Positions 7,745 to 15,258 of a stretch of 34,678 nucleotides of DNA are shown here, piece by piece. Origin of the DNA: Trichodesmium sp. MAG_R03 (GTDB lineage: Bacteria; Cyanobacteriota; Cyanobacteriia; Cyanobacteriales; Microcoleaceae). The stretch spans positions 1 through 34,678 of the forward strand of contig JAKQYF010000026.1 in assembly GCA_023356535.1 (NCBI GenBank), read 5' to 3'. Under the pieces are notes generated by a model. The model was not told the DNA's origin. It worked only from the letters and a program-made list of their open reading frames with translations, and did not search any database. The stretch's first letter is position 1. Every line of letters starts with the position of its first letter. The translations under genes and the position numbers were made by a program.

Positions 7745-8010
7745 TTTAATTAGGGCTTGCTGAAAAAGTATTTTCAGGGAGGGAGTAGGAAGTAGTAGAT
7801 AGGAAATAGGGAGTCACGAGTCAGGATAAATGGCAATGGAGCGAGGAGGTAGTAGTAAGAATTGTTCCTTGACTTTTCTGTCATGGTTAGCCCAAAATCC
7901 TAGCTTTTTGAGCTTAAACCACTGAAAAGCTAGTACTTTTTGCTGCCCAAAGAAGGCTAAAGCCTTTATATATCAATGCTTTTATAATTAATCAGCAAGC
8001 CCTAATTAAA
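7745..8010. mobile_element. 266-bp MITE with perfect 19-bp terminal inverted repeats
   Basis: Left end 7745-7763 reads TTTAATTAGGGCTTGCTGA; right end 7992-8010 is its exact reverse complement. The interior is non-coding and includes a purine-rich stretch (near 7780-7860). The end sequence TAGGGCTTGCTGATTAAT recurs alone at 19369-19386. No transposase in the window has matching ends. Confidence 0.85.
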
Positions 8011-8328
8011 TGCTCCTTTCCAAAATATATATTTATGGGTTTTATTGCTACGTTAGTTATAATAAACTTTTTGTTTGTTAACCTATTTTTGTTGGGTTTG
8101 CTGAGGTCAACTCAACCTACAGTTTTAATTATTTATAGTCGTTTCACTTTAGATTGGGACAGGTGTTTCTTGCTATGAAAGTATTTCAGGCGAAAAATAG
8201 TCTCGTTCTTATTTAAAATGACTATATTATCAGCATTTAAGCAAACATAATATTTGATATGACTTATAACAAAAAAATACTGATAACTGATAACTGAAAT
8301 GACTTCTGCCTTTATTTGACTGCTAATA
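8011..8328. other. spacer downstream of ispE
   Basis: No gene recognised. It holds a small palindromic unit, GTTGGGTTTGCTGAGG followed by AACTCAACCTAC (about 8092-8122), a widespread cyanobacterial spacer motif, and a CTGATAACTGATAACTGA run (8280-8297) that also appears near 2000. Confidence 0.5.
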
Positions 8329-9273
8329 TTAATGTGTAATACTAATCCCACTGGAATTAAACTGTGCTATCCAGAATTCTAAATCAGGGTCAGCCATTTT
8401 CTCTTTTACCCCTGCCTTAACTTCCTCTGCTTGAGATTGAGATTCTGTTAAAGCGAACATAGTTGGTCCTGAACCAGACATCATAGTTCCTAATACATTT
8501 TGGGAGGCAAAAGCTTCTTTTAATTTTAATAATTGGGGATATTCTGGTAAAGCCACCTTTTCTAGATCGTTATGTAATAGTTTGCCAACCTCCTTGTGGC
8601 CATTCTGAGCAATCGCCGATAGCATTGGTCTAGAATGTATTCTGTGCCTACTATTTTCCTGACTTTCTGTATCAGTAATATAAGTATGACCAAAGTGTTG
8701 ACGATAAGTTTTATAAGCCCAAGGTGTAGAAATAGAGAGATTTTTGTATTTAGCTAAAACCACATAAATATGGTCTAAATTTGGCAGTTGGGAAAGCATT
8801 TCACCTCGCCCAGTTGCCAATGCAGTTCCCCCACCGATACAGAAAGGAACGTCTGAACCCAACTGTGCTCCCAACTCTTGTAATTCTCTCTGAGTTAAAC
8901 CCAGCTCCCACATTAAATCTAGACCAACTAATACTGCTGCTGCATTTGTGGAACCTCCTGCTAACCCTGCTGCCACGGGAATGTTTTTATGGATAGTAAT
9001 TTCAACCCCTCCATATCGAGCAAATACTTCTGGAAATTGTTTGCTGATCAGGGAAACTGCTCGATAAGCAATATTGCCTGCATCGGTCGAAACTAAAGGA
9101 TGGTCACATCGCACCACAATAGTCTCAATACCGATAGAACGAATATCTATTTTGTCTGCCAGACTAATGCTTTGTAAGACCATTGCTAATTCATGATAAC
9201 CATCTGGGCGATCGCCAATAATTTCCAGATACAGATTAATTTTGCCAGGGGCAATTAATGAGTAGGAGCGCAT
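8329..9273 (-). CDS. ispE: 4-diphosphocytidyl-2-C-methyl-D-erythritol kinase
   Basis: GHMP-family kinase of 314 residues that phosphorylates CDP-methylerythritol in the MEP isoprenoid pathway, in the cytoplasm. It starts MRSYSLIAPGKINLYLEI with the catalytic Lys11. The ATP-binding loop PVAAGLAGGSTNAAA spans residues 99-113, the catalytic Asp is D141 in LGSDVPF, and the third GHMP motif MMSGSGPTMFAL lies at 264-275. Length is normal. An extra loop rich in Ser, Arg and His (about 200-217) is slightly longer than in many homologues. Its spacer contains the MITE on the downstream side. ispF, another step of the same pathway, is 24 kb away on the opposite strand. Confidence 0.96.
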   Translation of the reverse strand: MRSYSLIAPGKINLYLEIIGDRPDGYHELAMVLQSISLADKIDIRSIGIETIVVRCDHPLVSTDAGNIAYRAVSLISKQFPEVFARYGGVEITIHKNIPVAAGLAGGSTNAAAVLVGLDLMWELGLTQRELQELGAQLGSDVPFCIGGGTALATGRGEMLSQLPNLDHIYVVLAKYKNLSISTPWAYKTYRQHFGHTYITDTESQENSRHRIHSRPMLSAIAQNGHKEVGKLLHNDLEKVALPEYPQLLKLKEAFASQNVLGTMMSGSGPTMFALTESQSQAEEVKAGVKEKMADPDLEFWIAQFNSSGISITH

Positions 9274-9488
9274 TTTAGGTAGTTTAGTTTAGATAGTTTC
9301 ATTATTTTAATTTATATTAGTATGGTCATATATAACAATTCTTTAATCCCACAGGCCGCACTTCAGATTGTATTGCAGCAGGTTACAGAAAGCCTCTCTG
9401 TATAATTAAGTAGAATTACTTGTGGTGTTTAGTAACTGCAAGTGAGATCATAAAGCTGATGAGCGTATTATTTTTGGTATTAAAAAAA

Positions 9489-10209
9489 ATGTCTTTAATA
9501 GAAGAAATAACAGTTAAAAATATAGACCACTTAGGCATAGTTGCAGGACTCATTGATGAAACAGGAATAGTGGAAATAATTAACCAAAAATTAGGAGTAG
9601 ATAATCGAGAAAAAATTACTGCCTCCCAAGTAATTAAAGCTTTAATTATTAACGGATTAGGCATGGTATCACGTCCGTTATATTTGTTTAATCAATTTTT
9701 TGAAGACAAAGCTGTAGAAAAATTATTAGGGACAGGCATAAATAGTGAATATTTAAACGATGATACAATTGGTTGATGGATAGAGTGGGATGGAAATTTG
9801 AATTGGCGATCGCTACCTCCCAAACTCAAAATCCCATTCTTTTTTAATGGAATAATTATTCAATTTATTGTCTCAAATTTTTACTATATCTACCATTAAG
9901 CTTACTTGTCACCCCGTGAGAGAAAAACCTCAAAGAGTTGAAGCAATATTGTTCATTATGTCACTGTGTTTATTAGTATATAATCTCGGTCAAAGAGAGC
10001 TGATAAATACTTTAAAAAGAAGCAATAATGGAGTGACAAACTAGTTAGGAAAGCTGACAAATACTCCGACATTAAGATGGATATTTCAATGCTTTCAAGG
10101 GGTGCATTTATTAATAATAGAGCGCTCCCAAAAAGTAGTTAATCTCACAGAAGAACGGAGCTTAATTTTAGAATTTTTACCCTCTTCTTGTCAAAAATAT
10201 TATCAGTAA
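9489..10209 (+). pseudogene. IS1634-type transposase, internally deleted
   Basis: The N-terminal 96 residues from ATG 9489 (MSLIEEITVKNIDHLGIVAG) match the start of IS1634/DUF4277 transposases and stop at 9776. A second block, 9919-10209, translates REKPQRVEAILFIMSLCLLV and continues to FLPSSCQKYYQ and a stop; it matches the C-terminus of the same family and has an internal TAG after GVTN. Intact proteins are over 500 residues, so the whole catalytic core between the blocks has been lost in under 150 bp of residual DNA. A HIP1 octamer lies at the internal junction (about 9806). Confidence 0.82.
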
Positions 10210-10673
10210 TGCGCTTCGGGTAAGTAATGGTGCTCCCCACCGTCCGGAAGACGAGAGTGTTACGCACCCCTAAGCGATCGCACTACCTTAATTGAAAAAA
10301 ATTGATCTCTTGACGGGAGTTTAGTTGCTCCTGTGTTTTCTGCTGTCAACAGAACTCCTAGGTTCACCAACAATACTGGTGCCGCTCACTTTTTTATGTT
10401 CTATCAATTAATATCATCTCCGCCTGAATACCTATGCTTTGGTGGAAGGAAAGCAGAGAGCAGAAGGTAGAAGACAGAAGAGTTTCTTCCAAGAATGACT
10501 TAATTTTATGCACAAACGATGCTACCGGACATGATATAATTTATTGGCTAAAATTCTGATGATGATTCATGTCTCCTTTCATACTACATTATGAAGTGCG
10601 GAATGTGGGTTTAATCTATGAAGTACAGTTTTAGATCCACCCCGCCCTTCTAAAAAAGCAGTAGTTATAAAAT
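10210..10673. other. gene-free spacer
   Basis: No coding sequence recognised. It contains a lone repeat end, AAGTGCGGAATGTGGGTTT (about 10593-10611), which matches the termini of the 176-bp MITE at 17785-17960, and one HIP1 octamer near 10275. Otherwise nothing I can name. Confidence 0.5.
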
Positions 10674-10763
10674 CAGGACTTACGCAACGGCACTAATTGT
10701 AGTGGCAATATCTTGAAAAATACAAATTTATGCGCCATATATAGCGGTACTGCGTAAGTCCTG
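10674..10763. mobile_element. 90-bp MITE, GGACTTAC family
   Basis: Begins CAGGACTTACGCAACGGCAC and ends GCGTAAGTCCTG. Nearly the same sequence as 2512-2601 in reverse orientation and the same 90-bp length. Flanking 5-mers (AAAAT and GTAAG) do not match. Confidence 0.82.
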
Positions 10764-11027
10764 GTAAGGATATGGGTTTATAAATCCCTTGAATTGTCTA
10801 ATATAAAAAATAGGGCGGCGGGGCATCTTGTCCTTACAGCGCTTTTCAGATTGATAAATCACATCGTCGTAACCAAGACCCTGTAGGAGCTTGCTGGCTA
10901 TTCGCTCCTACTGTGGTTTACTGAAATGAAAACCGCTTCTTGAGTAGGAAAGTAGAGGAGTAGGGTAGTGGAGGAGAAGTAAACATAATAATTAACATTA
11001 ACTTCGCTATTCCTTGATCTAAAAAAT
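10764..11027. other. gene-free spacer with hairpin
   Basis: Contains an 8-bp perfect stem GTAGGAGC / GCTCCTAC (10883-10911, 13-nt loop) and a purine-rich stretch near 10940-10980. No gene or promoter could be supported. Confidence 0.4.
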
Positions 11028-11051
11028 AGCCAGAGAATATCATCTCTGGCT
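11028..11051. terminator. probable bidirectional intrinsic terminator
   Basis: Stem AGCCAGAGA with TCTCTGGCT around a 6-nt loop, preceded by six A and followed by nine A on the plus strand, so a minus-strand transcript would end in a stem followed by a run of U. It lies 385 bp beyond the stop of the first rbp gene and probably ends its long 3' region. Confidence 0.65.
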
Positions 11052-11167
11052 AAAAAAAAATTTACCTATCAGAAAATTAAATTACAGTTGCTTAACCAAT
11101 ACCATTTTGCTAATATTCGTTAACAATGCACAGTAGAAAGTTCTCCACTGAGGGAGTATCTCTCAAT

Positions 11168-11190
11168 GTTTACAAGATTTTCTTGTAAAC
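11168..11190 (-). repeat. perfect 10-bp hairpin at end of rbp unit 1
   Basis: GTTTACAAGA, loop TTT, TCTTGTAAAC. Identical hairpin at 11969-11991. No T-run follows in the minus direction, so it is not a standard intrinsic terminator; it may protect or process the 3' end. Confidence 0.55.
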
Positions 11191-11435
11191 GCTTTTACTA
11201 CATATATCACCTTGGTTGTCGGCAATCATAGAAGTTAATTGCTTTACTAGGATAGCGGTGACTTATCAGGATAGGGACGACAAACAAACACGGTTTGGGG
11301 CCAGCACTCCTAACTATCCTGTTTGTTAGAGTGTAGCATGACGAGTAGCTTTGAATGGCAAACTATAAACCTTAGCAATCATAACCTTAGCGCTGCTAAA
11401 CGGTATAATAATTTTATCCTCATAGAATAAATCAT

Positions 11436-11756
11436 TTAATATCTTCGATTTGGTGTAAAATCATTACGATTACTATTACCACTACGTCGATTACTACCAC
11501 CACCACGATTATCTTCACGAGGCTTGGCCTTATTTACCTTGATCTCACGACCCATCCATTCAGCACCATCAAGTGCATCTATAGCTTTCTGTTCTTCTCC
11601 ATCATCCAACATTTCCACAAACCCAAAGCCACGTGGACGCCCTGTTTCTCGGTCAGTTGGTAACTGAACCCGCTTTACAGTACCATACTCTGTAAAAACT
11701 TCAGATAGGTCTTCTTGTGTAACATCGTAGGATAAGTTACCTACATAAATTGACAT
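11436..11756 (-). CDS. glycine-rich RRM RNA-binding protein (distal copy)
   Basis: A 106-residue cytoplasmic protein with one RRM and a short basic Gly/Asn/Arg-rich tail. RNP-2 (IYVGNL) is at residues 3-8 and RNP-1 (RGFGFVEM) at 42-49; the tail (81-106) contains RGGGSNRRSGNSNRN. Cyanobacterial Rbp proteins of this kind are often cold-induced and bind RNA. I chose the ATG at 11756 because it follows a good Shine-Dalgarno (GGGAG, 7 nt upstream) and starts the canonical MSIYVGNLSY; a longer in-frame opening at TTG 11849 is rejected. It is the downstream member of a tandem pair, with its own leader and promoter-like region, so it is probably transcribed separately. Confidence 0.93.
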   Translation of the reverse strand: MSIYVGNLSYDVTQEDLSEVFTEYGTVKRVQLPTDRETGRPRGFGFVEMLDDGEEQKAIDALDGAEWMGREIKVNKAKPREDNRGGGSNRRSGNSNRNDFTPNRRY

Positions 11757-11957
11757 AGATTTTCTCCCAAATTTAGAGTTGTGTAGAGATTTAGACTTCG
11801 GAGAGAAGCTTGTCAATAACGACAGGACAGTAACCCTCAATATGAACAAACATTAAAACCGAACTTATTCTCATTGTCATCCCATATCCTAACACAAGAT
11901 ATACTAAACATCCAGAAATTTCTGTGAAAATATATAAACTACAAGATGATCGGGGAT
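11757..11957 (-). promoter_or_regulatory. conserved rbp leader and promoter region, copy 1, with a 20-codon uORF
   Basis: The 97 nt before the rbp start are almost identical to the leader of the second rbp gene. They contain an ATG-initiated 20-codon frame (11791-11853, MFVHIEGYCP...KLLSEV) ending 34 nt before the rbp ATG, a CTTC/GAAG mini-hairpin and the GGGAG ribosome site. Similarity continues upstream into the likely promoter. Long 5' leaders are known for cold-responsive cyanobacterial rbp genes; the uORF role is inference. Confidence 0.55.
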
Positions 11958-11968
11958 TATATCTCAAT

Positions 11969-11991
11969 GTTTACAAGATTTTCTTGTAAAC
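11969..11991 (-). repeat. perfect 10-bp hairpin at end of rbp unit 2
   Basis: GTTTACAAGA, loop TTT, TCTTGTAAAC, identical to 11168-11190. It lies just upstream of the promoter region of the distal rbp gene, so it would separate the two transcription units. Confidence 0.55.
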
Positions 11992-12310
11992 ACTTTTACT
12001 ACATATGTCGCCTTGGTTTTTGGCAGTCACAGAAGTTAATTGCTTGACCAGGATAGTGTTGTGAGTTATCAGGAGAGGAGCCACAAGCGTGGTCTGGCGC
12101 CAGCACCCCTAATTACTCTGTTCGTTAGAGTGTAGGTAATGATCGCAAACTATAAACCTCAGGAATCATATCCTTACCACTGCTAAACAGCATAGCGCAC
12201 GCGCAAGTAAAAAGTAAAAAGTAATCCCTAACTAAATTTCAGGATTGACCAATGCCCTAACTTAAATGGGTAGTGCTATATCATAATTTTATCTTTATAG
12301 AATAAATCAT

Positions 12311-12607
12311 TTAATATTTTCGTGAATAATTACCACTGTGTCGACTGCCACCACCACTACGTTCTTCACGAGGTTTGGCCTTATTGACCTTGATATCACG
12401 ATTCATCCATTCAGCGCCATCAAGTGCTTCAATAGCCTTGTCTTCCTCTATTTCTGAACTCATTTCCACAAACCCAAAGCCGCGTGGACGCCCTGTTTCT
12501 CGGTCAGTTGGCAAGTTAACCCGCTTCACAGTACCATAATCTGCAAAAACTTCAGATAGGTTATCCTGTGTGACCTGGTAGGATAAGTTACCTACATAAA
12601 TTGACAT
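12311..12607 (-). CDS. glycine-rich RRM RNA-binding protein (proximal copy)
   Basis: A 98-residue paralogue of the gene at 11436-11756. It has the same RNP-2 (residues 3-8) and RNP-1 (42-49) and a shorter tail (EERSGGGSRHSGNYSRKY). Most differences fall in residues 11-27, 50-59 and the tail, leaving the RNA-binding face intact. The start is the ATG at 12607 after GGGAG; the in-frame stretch back to 12700 is leader, not protein. The pair probably gives two related RNA-binding proteins under similar control, with the divergent tails as the main difference. The two genes are separated by 554 bp that include the proximal 3' region and the distal leader. Confidence 0.93.
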   Translation of the reverse strand: MSIYVGNLSYQVTQDNLSEVFADYGTVKRVNLPTDRETGRPRGFGFVEMSSEIEEDKAIEALDGAEWMNRDIKVNKAKPREERSGGGSRHSGNYSRKY

Positions 12608-12820
12608 AGATTTTCTCCCAAATTTAGATATGTTTAGAGATTTATACTTCGGAGAGAAGCTTGTCAATAACGACAGGACAGTAACCCTCAATATGAACAA
12701 ACATTAAAACCGAACTTATTCTCATTGTCATACTATATCTTAACACAAGATATACTAAATATTCAGAAATTTCAGAAATTTTTGTGAAAATATATAAACT
12801 ACAAGATAATCGGGGATATT
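12608..12820 (-). promoter_or_regulatory. conserved rbp leader and promoter region, copy 2, with the same uORF
   Basis: The uORF at 12642-12704 encodes the same 20 residues as in copy 1; the two differ only in the third base of the last sense codon (GTC versus GTA), which is synonymous. The following 34 nt carry several substitutions, but the GGGAG ribosome site is unchanged. Confidence 0.55.
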
Positions 12821-12833
12821 CTCCTAAGTTTCC

Positions 12834-12860
12834 ATAGGTTAGGTTAATAGGTTAGGTTAT
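12834..12860. repeat. 13-bp direct repeat ATAGGTTAGGTTA, two copies
   Basis: Two back-to-back copies, each itself built from TAGGT/TTAGGTT-like halves. The surrounding spacer to 12963 holds no gene that I recognise. Confidence 0.7.
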
Positions 12861-12963
12861 AAGAATAAATTATAACCCTTAGAACAATAAACAATGGCTT
12901 GCTCCGTAAAAATTACAGAAGTATTAAGCATTGTTCATTAAACATTAGGGCAAGATTAATCTG

Positions 12964-13359
12964 TTGACATCCTCCCCGGCCTAAAAGCACTGGGTAACAA
13001 CCGAGCCGTAGCCCCTCGGCGGGTTGACATCTCACAGGCTGCTGCTGCTTTGACAGTAGTCTTACACTGGCCTATCTGTCCATTTTTTGTCTCGGTAGGC
13101 CCACCCGCGACTAATATATTTCTTGTGAACTATAGCCATGAGCGCTCACATATTTACATATTACTATAGTCTTAAATGTAGTACAAGTTTTTGCTTCTAT
13201 TACCAAGACTTCACATATATTACATTAGTAGCAACTTGTATTATGTAAACATATCAGCGAACGTTGCTATAAAAAGCAACAAGGACATAACCTGTGGAAA
13301 AAAATCAACTAAAAAGTCGCCCCCTTATGGGCGAGGCTTTAAACCCAATTTTTCGGTAA
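12964..13359 (-). mobile_element. IS200/IS605-derived non-coding element, copy 2
   Basis: Longer inverted copy of 4667-4924. On the minus strand it begins TTACCGAAAAATTGGG and ends GGCCGGGGAGGATGTCAA, with a stem CCTCGCCC/GGGGGCGA near the first end. About 140 bp in the middle (roughly 13130-13275) are missing from copy 1. It starts 15 bp past the stop codon of pntB, so it may carry the pntB transcript end. No transposase gene is left. Confidence 0.65.
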
Positions 13360-13373
13360 GCTACCTCTCAATC

Positions 13374-14780
13374 TTAAAGTTGCTTGACCTCAGAAACCAA
13401 CTTAGCAACCATATCCTTAGCACTGCCAAACAGCATCATAGTCTTGTCCTTGTAGAACAAATCATTGTCCACACCAGCAAAACCAGCACTGAGACCCCGC
13501 TTAATCACAATAGTATGCTTTGCCTTATCCACATCGAGAATGGGCATTCCATAAATAGGACTATTCTGGTCCGCGCGAGCTGCCGGATTTACCACATCAT
13601 TAGCCCCAATCACCAAGGCCACATCTGCCTGGTCAAACTGAGGATTAATGTCATCCATATCGTATAACTGAGGATAAGGGACATTTGCTTCTGCTAATAA
13701 TACGTTCATGTGTCCAGGCATCCGACCAGCAACTGGATGAATAGCATATTTAATCTCAACACCCAATCCTTCCAACTGGTCTGATAACTCCCGGACAGAA
13801 TGTTGAGCTTGAGCAACGGCCATACCATAACCAGGCACAATTACTACAGACCTGGCATAACCCAACATCATGGCACCTTCTTCTGGGTCAATACTACGAA
13901 CCGTTTTATCAGTTTGGCCACCTGCACTAGCAACAGTACTGCCACTTTCACCAGTACCAAACGCAGCAAATAGTACATTAGTTAAGGAACGGTTCATACC
14001 TTTACACATGATAACTGTAAGTATAATACCAGAGGCACCAACCAATGCACCAGCGATAATTAACATATTGTTCATCACCACGAAACCAGCAGCACTAGCA
14101 GCTAACCCAGAGAATGAGTTCAATAAAGAAATCACCACTGGCATATCACCCCCACCAATGGGGATCACAAACATTACACCTAATACGAGAGACACACCTA
14201 CCAATGCTAGAAACACAGATAAATTAAATGGTGTGACACACAAATAAACACTAGCAATAATAAATCCACCAAATAATAGAGCATTAACAGGTTGTTGCAA
14301 TGGGAAAGTGATCGGTGAACCACTCATGATGCCCTGTAGTTTGGCAAAAGCAATTAAGGAACCTGTAAAAGTTACCCCACCAATTAATACCCCTAATAAT
14401 GCCGTAATAGTAGTAGGCAATGGGGGCGACTGAGCAACAGCTAAAAACCTCCAAAATTCTCCTACTGCAACCATTGCAGAAGCAGCACCACCCAAACCGT
14501 TGAATAAACCAACCATTTGAGGCATGGCAGTCATTTCTACTTTATAAGCAGCGATCGCTCCAATAATTGAACCAATAACAATTCCCAATAGAATCATCTC
14601 ATAGTTCAAAACTTCTTTTTCGAGTAGGGTTGCCACAATAGCAATTAACATCCCTACTGATGCTAACAAATTACCATTTCGAGCTGTAGCTGGAGAACCC
14701 AAATTTTTCAGGCCCACGAAAAATAGAGATACTGCTACTAGGTAGCTTAACTGAATTCCAGTTGGTATAAAGTCGGTCAT
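13374..14780 (-). CDS. pntB: NAD(P) transhydrogenase beta subunit
   Basis: A 468-residue integral membrane subunit of the proton-translocating transhydrogenase that reduces NADP+ with NADH using the proton gradient. The first 265 residues hold about nine membrane segments of domain II. The C-terminal domain III (about 290-468) binds NADP(H): GYGMA at 317-321 begins the nucleotide-binding fold, followed by HPVAGRMPGHMNVLLAEA and GANDVVNPAA. Full normal length. Its ATG overlaps the pntA2 stop by one base (TAATG) and has an AGGAG ribosome site 9 bases upstream inside pntA2, so translation is probably coupled. It is last in the operon pntA1-pntA2-pntB. Confidence 0.97.
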   Translation of the reverse strand: MTDFIPTGIQLSYLVAVSLFFVGLKNLGSPATARNGNLLASVGMLIAIVATLLEKEVLNYEMILLGIVIGSIIGAIAAYKVEMTAMPQMVGLFNGLGGAASAMVAVGEFWRFLAVAQSPPLPTTITALLGVLIGGVTFTGSLIAFAKLQGIMSGSPITFPLQQPVNALLFGGFIIASVYLCVTPFNLSVFLALVGVSLVLGVMFVIPIGGGDMPVVISLLNSFSGLAASAAGFVVMNNMLIIAGALVGASGIILTVIMCKGMNRSLTNVLFAAFGTGESGSTVASAGGQTDKTVRSIDPEEGAMMLGYARSVVIVPGYGMAVAQAQHSVRELSDQLEGLGVEIKYAIHPVAGRMPGHMNVLLAEANVPYPQLYDMDDINPQFDQADVALVIGANDVVNPAARADQNSPIYGMPILDVDKAKHTIVIKRGLSAGFAGVDNDLFYKDKTMMLFGSAKDMVAKLVSEVKQL

Positions 14781-15070
14781 TATACAGTCTCCTTCTTCTT
14801 AAACATTTGCAACATCCGATCTGTTACTAGAAAGCCACCAACTACATTAATGGTAGCAAACACTATAGCAATCAAACCTAAAATTACAGTGACATTCCAG
14901 TCTTTGTCACCAGCGATAATTAGTGCCCCTAAAACTGCAATTCCCGAGATAGCATTTGCTCCAGACATCAGGGGTGTGTGTAGGGTTGGTGGCACTTTGT
15001 TAATAACTTCAAATCCGGCAAATGAAGCTAAGACAAATACAAATAAAGCTGCAATTAATGTTTCACTCAT
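14780..15070 (-). CDS. pntA2: NAD(P) transhydrogenase alpha subunit, membrane part
   Basis: A 96-residue hydrophobic protein with three to four membrane helices (starting ALFVFVLASFAGFEVI, then GANAISGIAVLGALIIAG and VILGLIAIVFATINVVGGFL). It corresponds to the membrane portion of the alpha subunit in organisms where alpha is split in two, as in Rhodospirillum and cyanobacteria. The motif HTPLMSGANAISGI is characteristic. I use the ATG at 15070; the TTG one codon earlier (15073) is less likely. It overlaps pntB by one base and lies 188 bp after pntA1. Confidence 0.95.
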   Translation of the reverse strand: MSETLIAALFVFVLASFAGFEVINKVPPTLHTPLMSGANAISGIAVLGALIIAGDKDWNVTVILGLIAIVFATINVVGGFLVTDRMLQMFKKKETV

Positions 15071-15258
15071 CAATTTTTATCATAGTTAATTGTTTACTTG
15101 TTTGGGATAGGAATAAGGCTTTATAGCAGTTTTTATTGATATAAAATACAGAGATTTTGGCTTAAAGACAAAAGGCAGAGACCCGAAGTTTTATAGTGTA
15201 CCTTTGCCAAAACTACTATAAAGTCCCTGTTAATAATAAAAGCTGAGTACTTTTTTTA

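Larger units (their letters stand above)
11161..11957 (-). repeat. tandem rbp unit 1 (leader, gene and 3' region)
   Basis: This segment and 11962-12820 are side-by-side copies. Both run from a CTACAAGATxATCGGGGAT-like upstream block, through an almost identical leader, an RRM gene and a 3' block, and end at the GTTTACAAGA hairpin. The similarity extends well outside the coding parts. Boundaries are my estimate. Confidence 0.75.
11962..12820 (-). repeat. tandem rbp unit 2 (leader, gene and 3' region)
   Basis: Second copy of the unit described at 11161-11957. Its 3' block (11964-12165) keeps the same order of motifs as unit 1: GTTTACAAGA hairpin, CACAGAAGTTAATTGCTT, and the CGCCAGCACCCCTAATTACT region. 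About 85 extra bases (around 12195-12280) separate it from its gene. Confidence 0.72.

Noticed and set aside
8133-8351. 72-codon minus-strand frame overlapping the end of ispE
   Set aside because: No family resemblance, runs through repeat-like spacer DNA (CTGATAACTGATAACTGA), and overlaps ispE by 23 bp.
9416-9664. 82-codon minus-strand frame
   Set aside because: Antisense to the recognisable IS1634 N-terminus.
11757-11849. In-frame 31-residue N-terminal extension of the rbp protein (and the same at 12608-12700)
   Set aside because: Opens with TTG without ribosome site, while GGGAG precedes the canonical MSIYVGNL start. The conservation of the stretch is better explained by a leader.
13191-13667. 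158-codon plus-strand frame
   Set aside because: It runs antisense through the IS605-derived element and into pntB; shadow frame.
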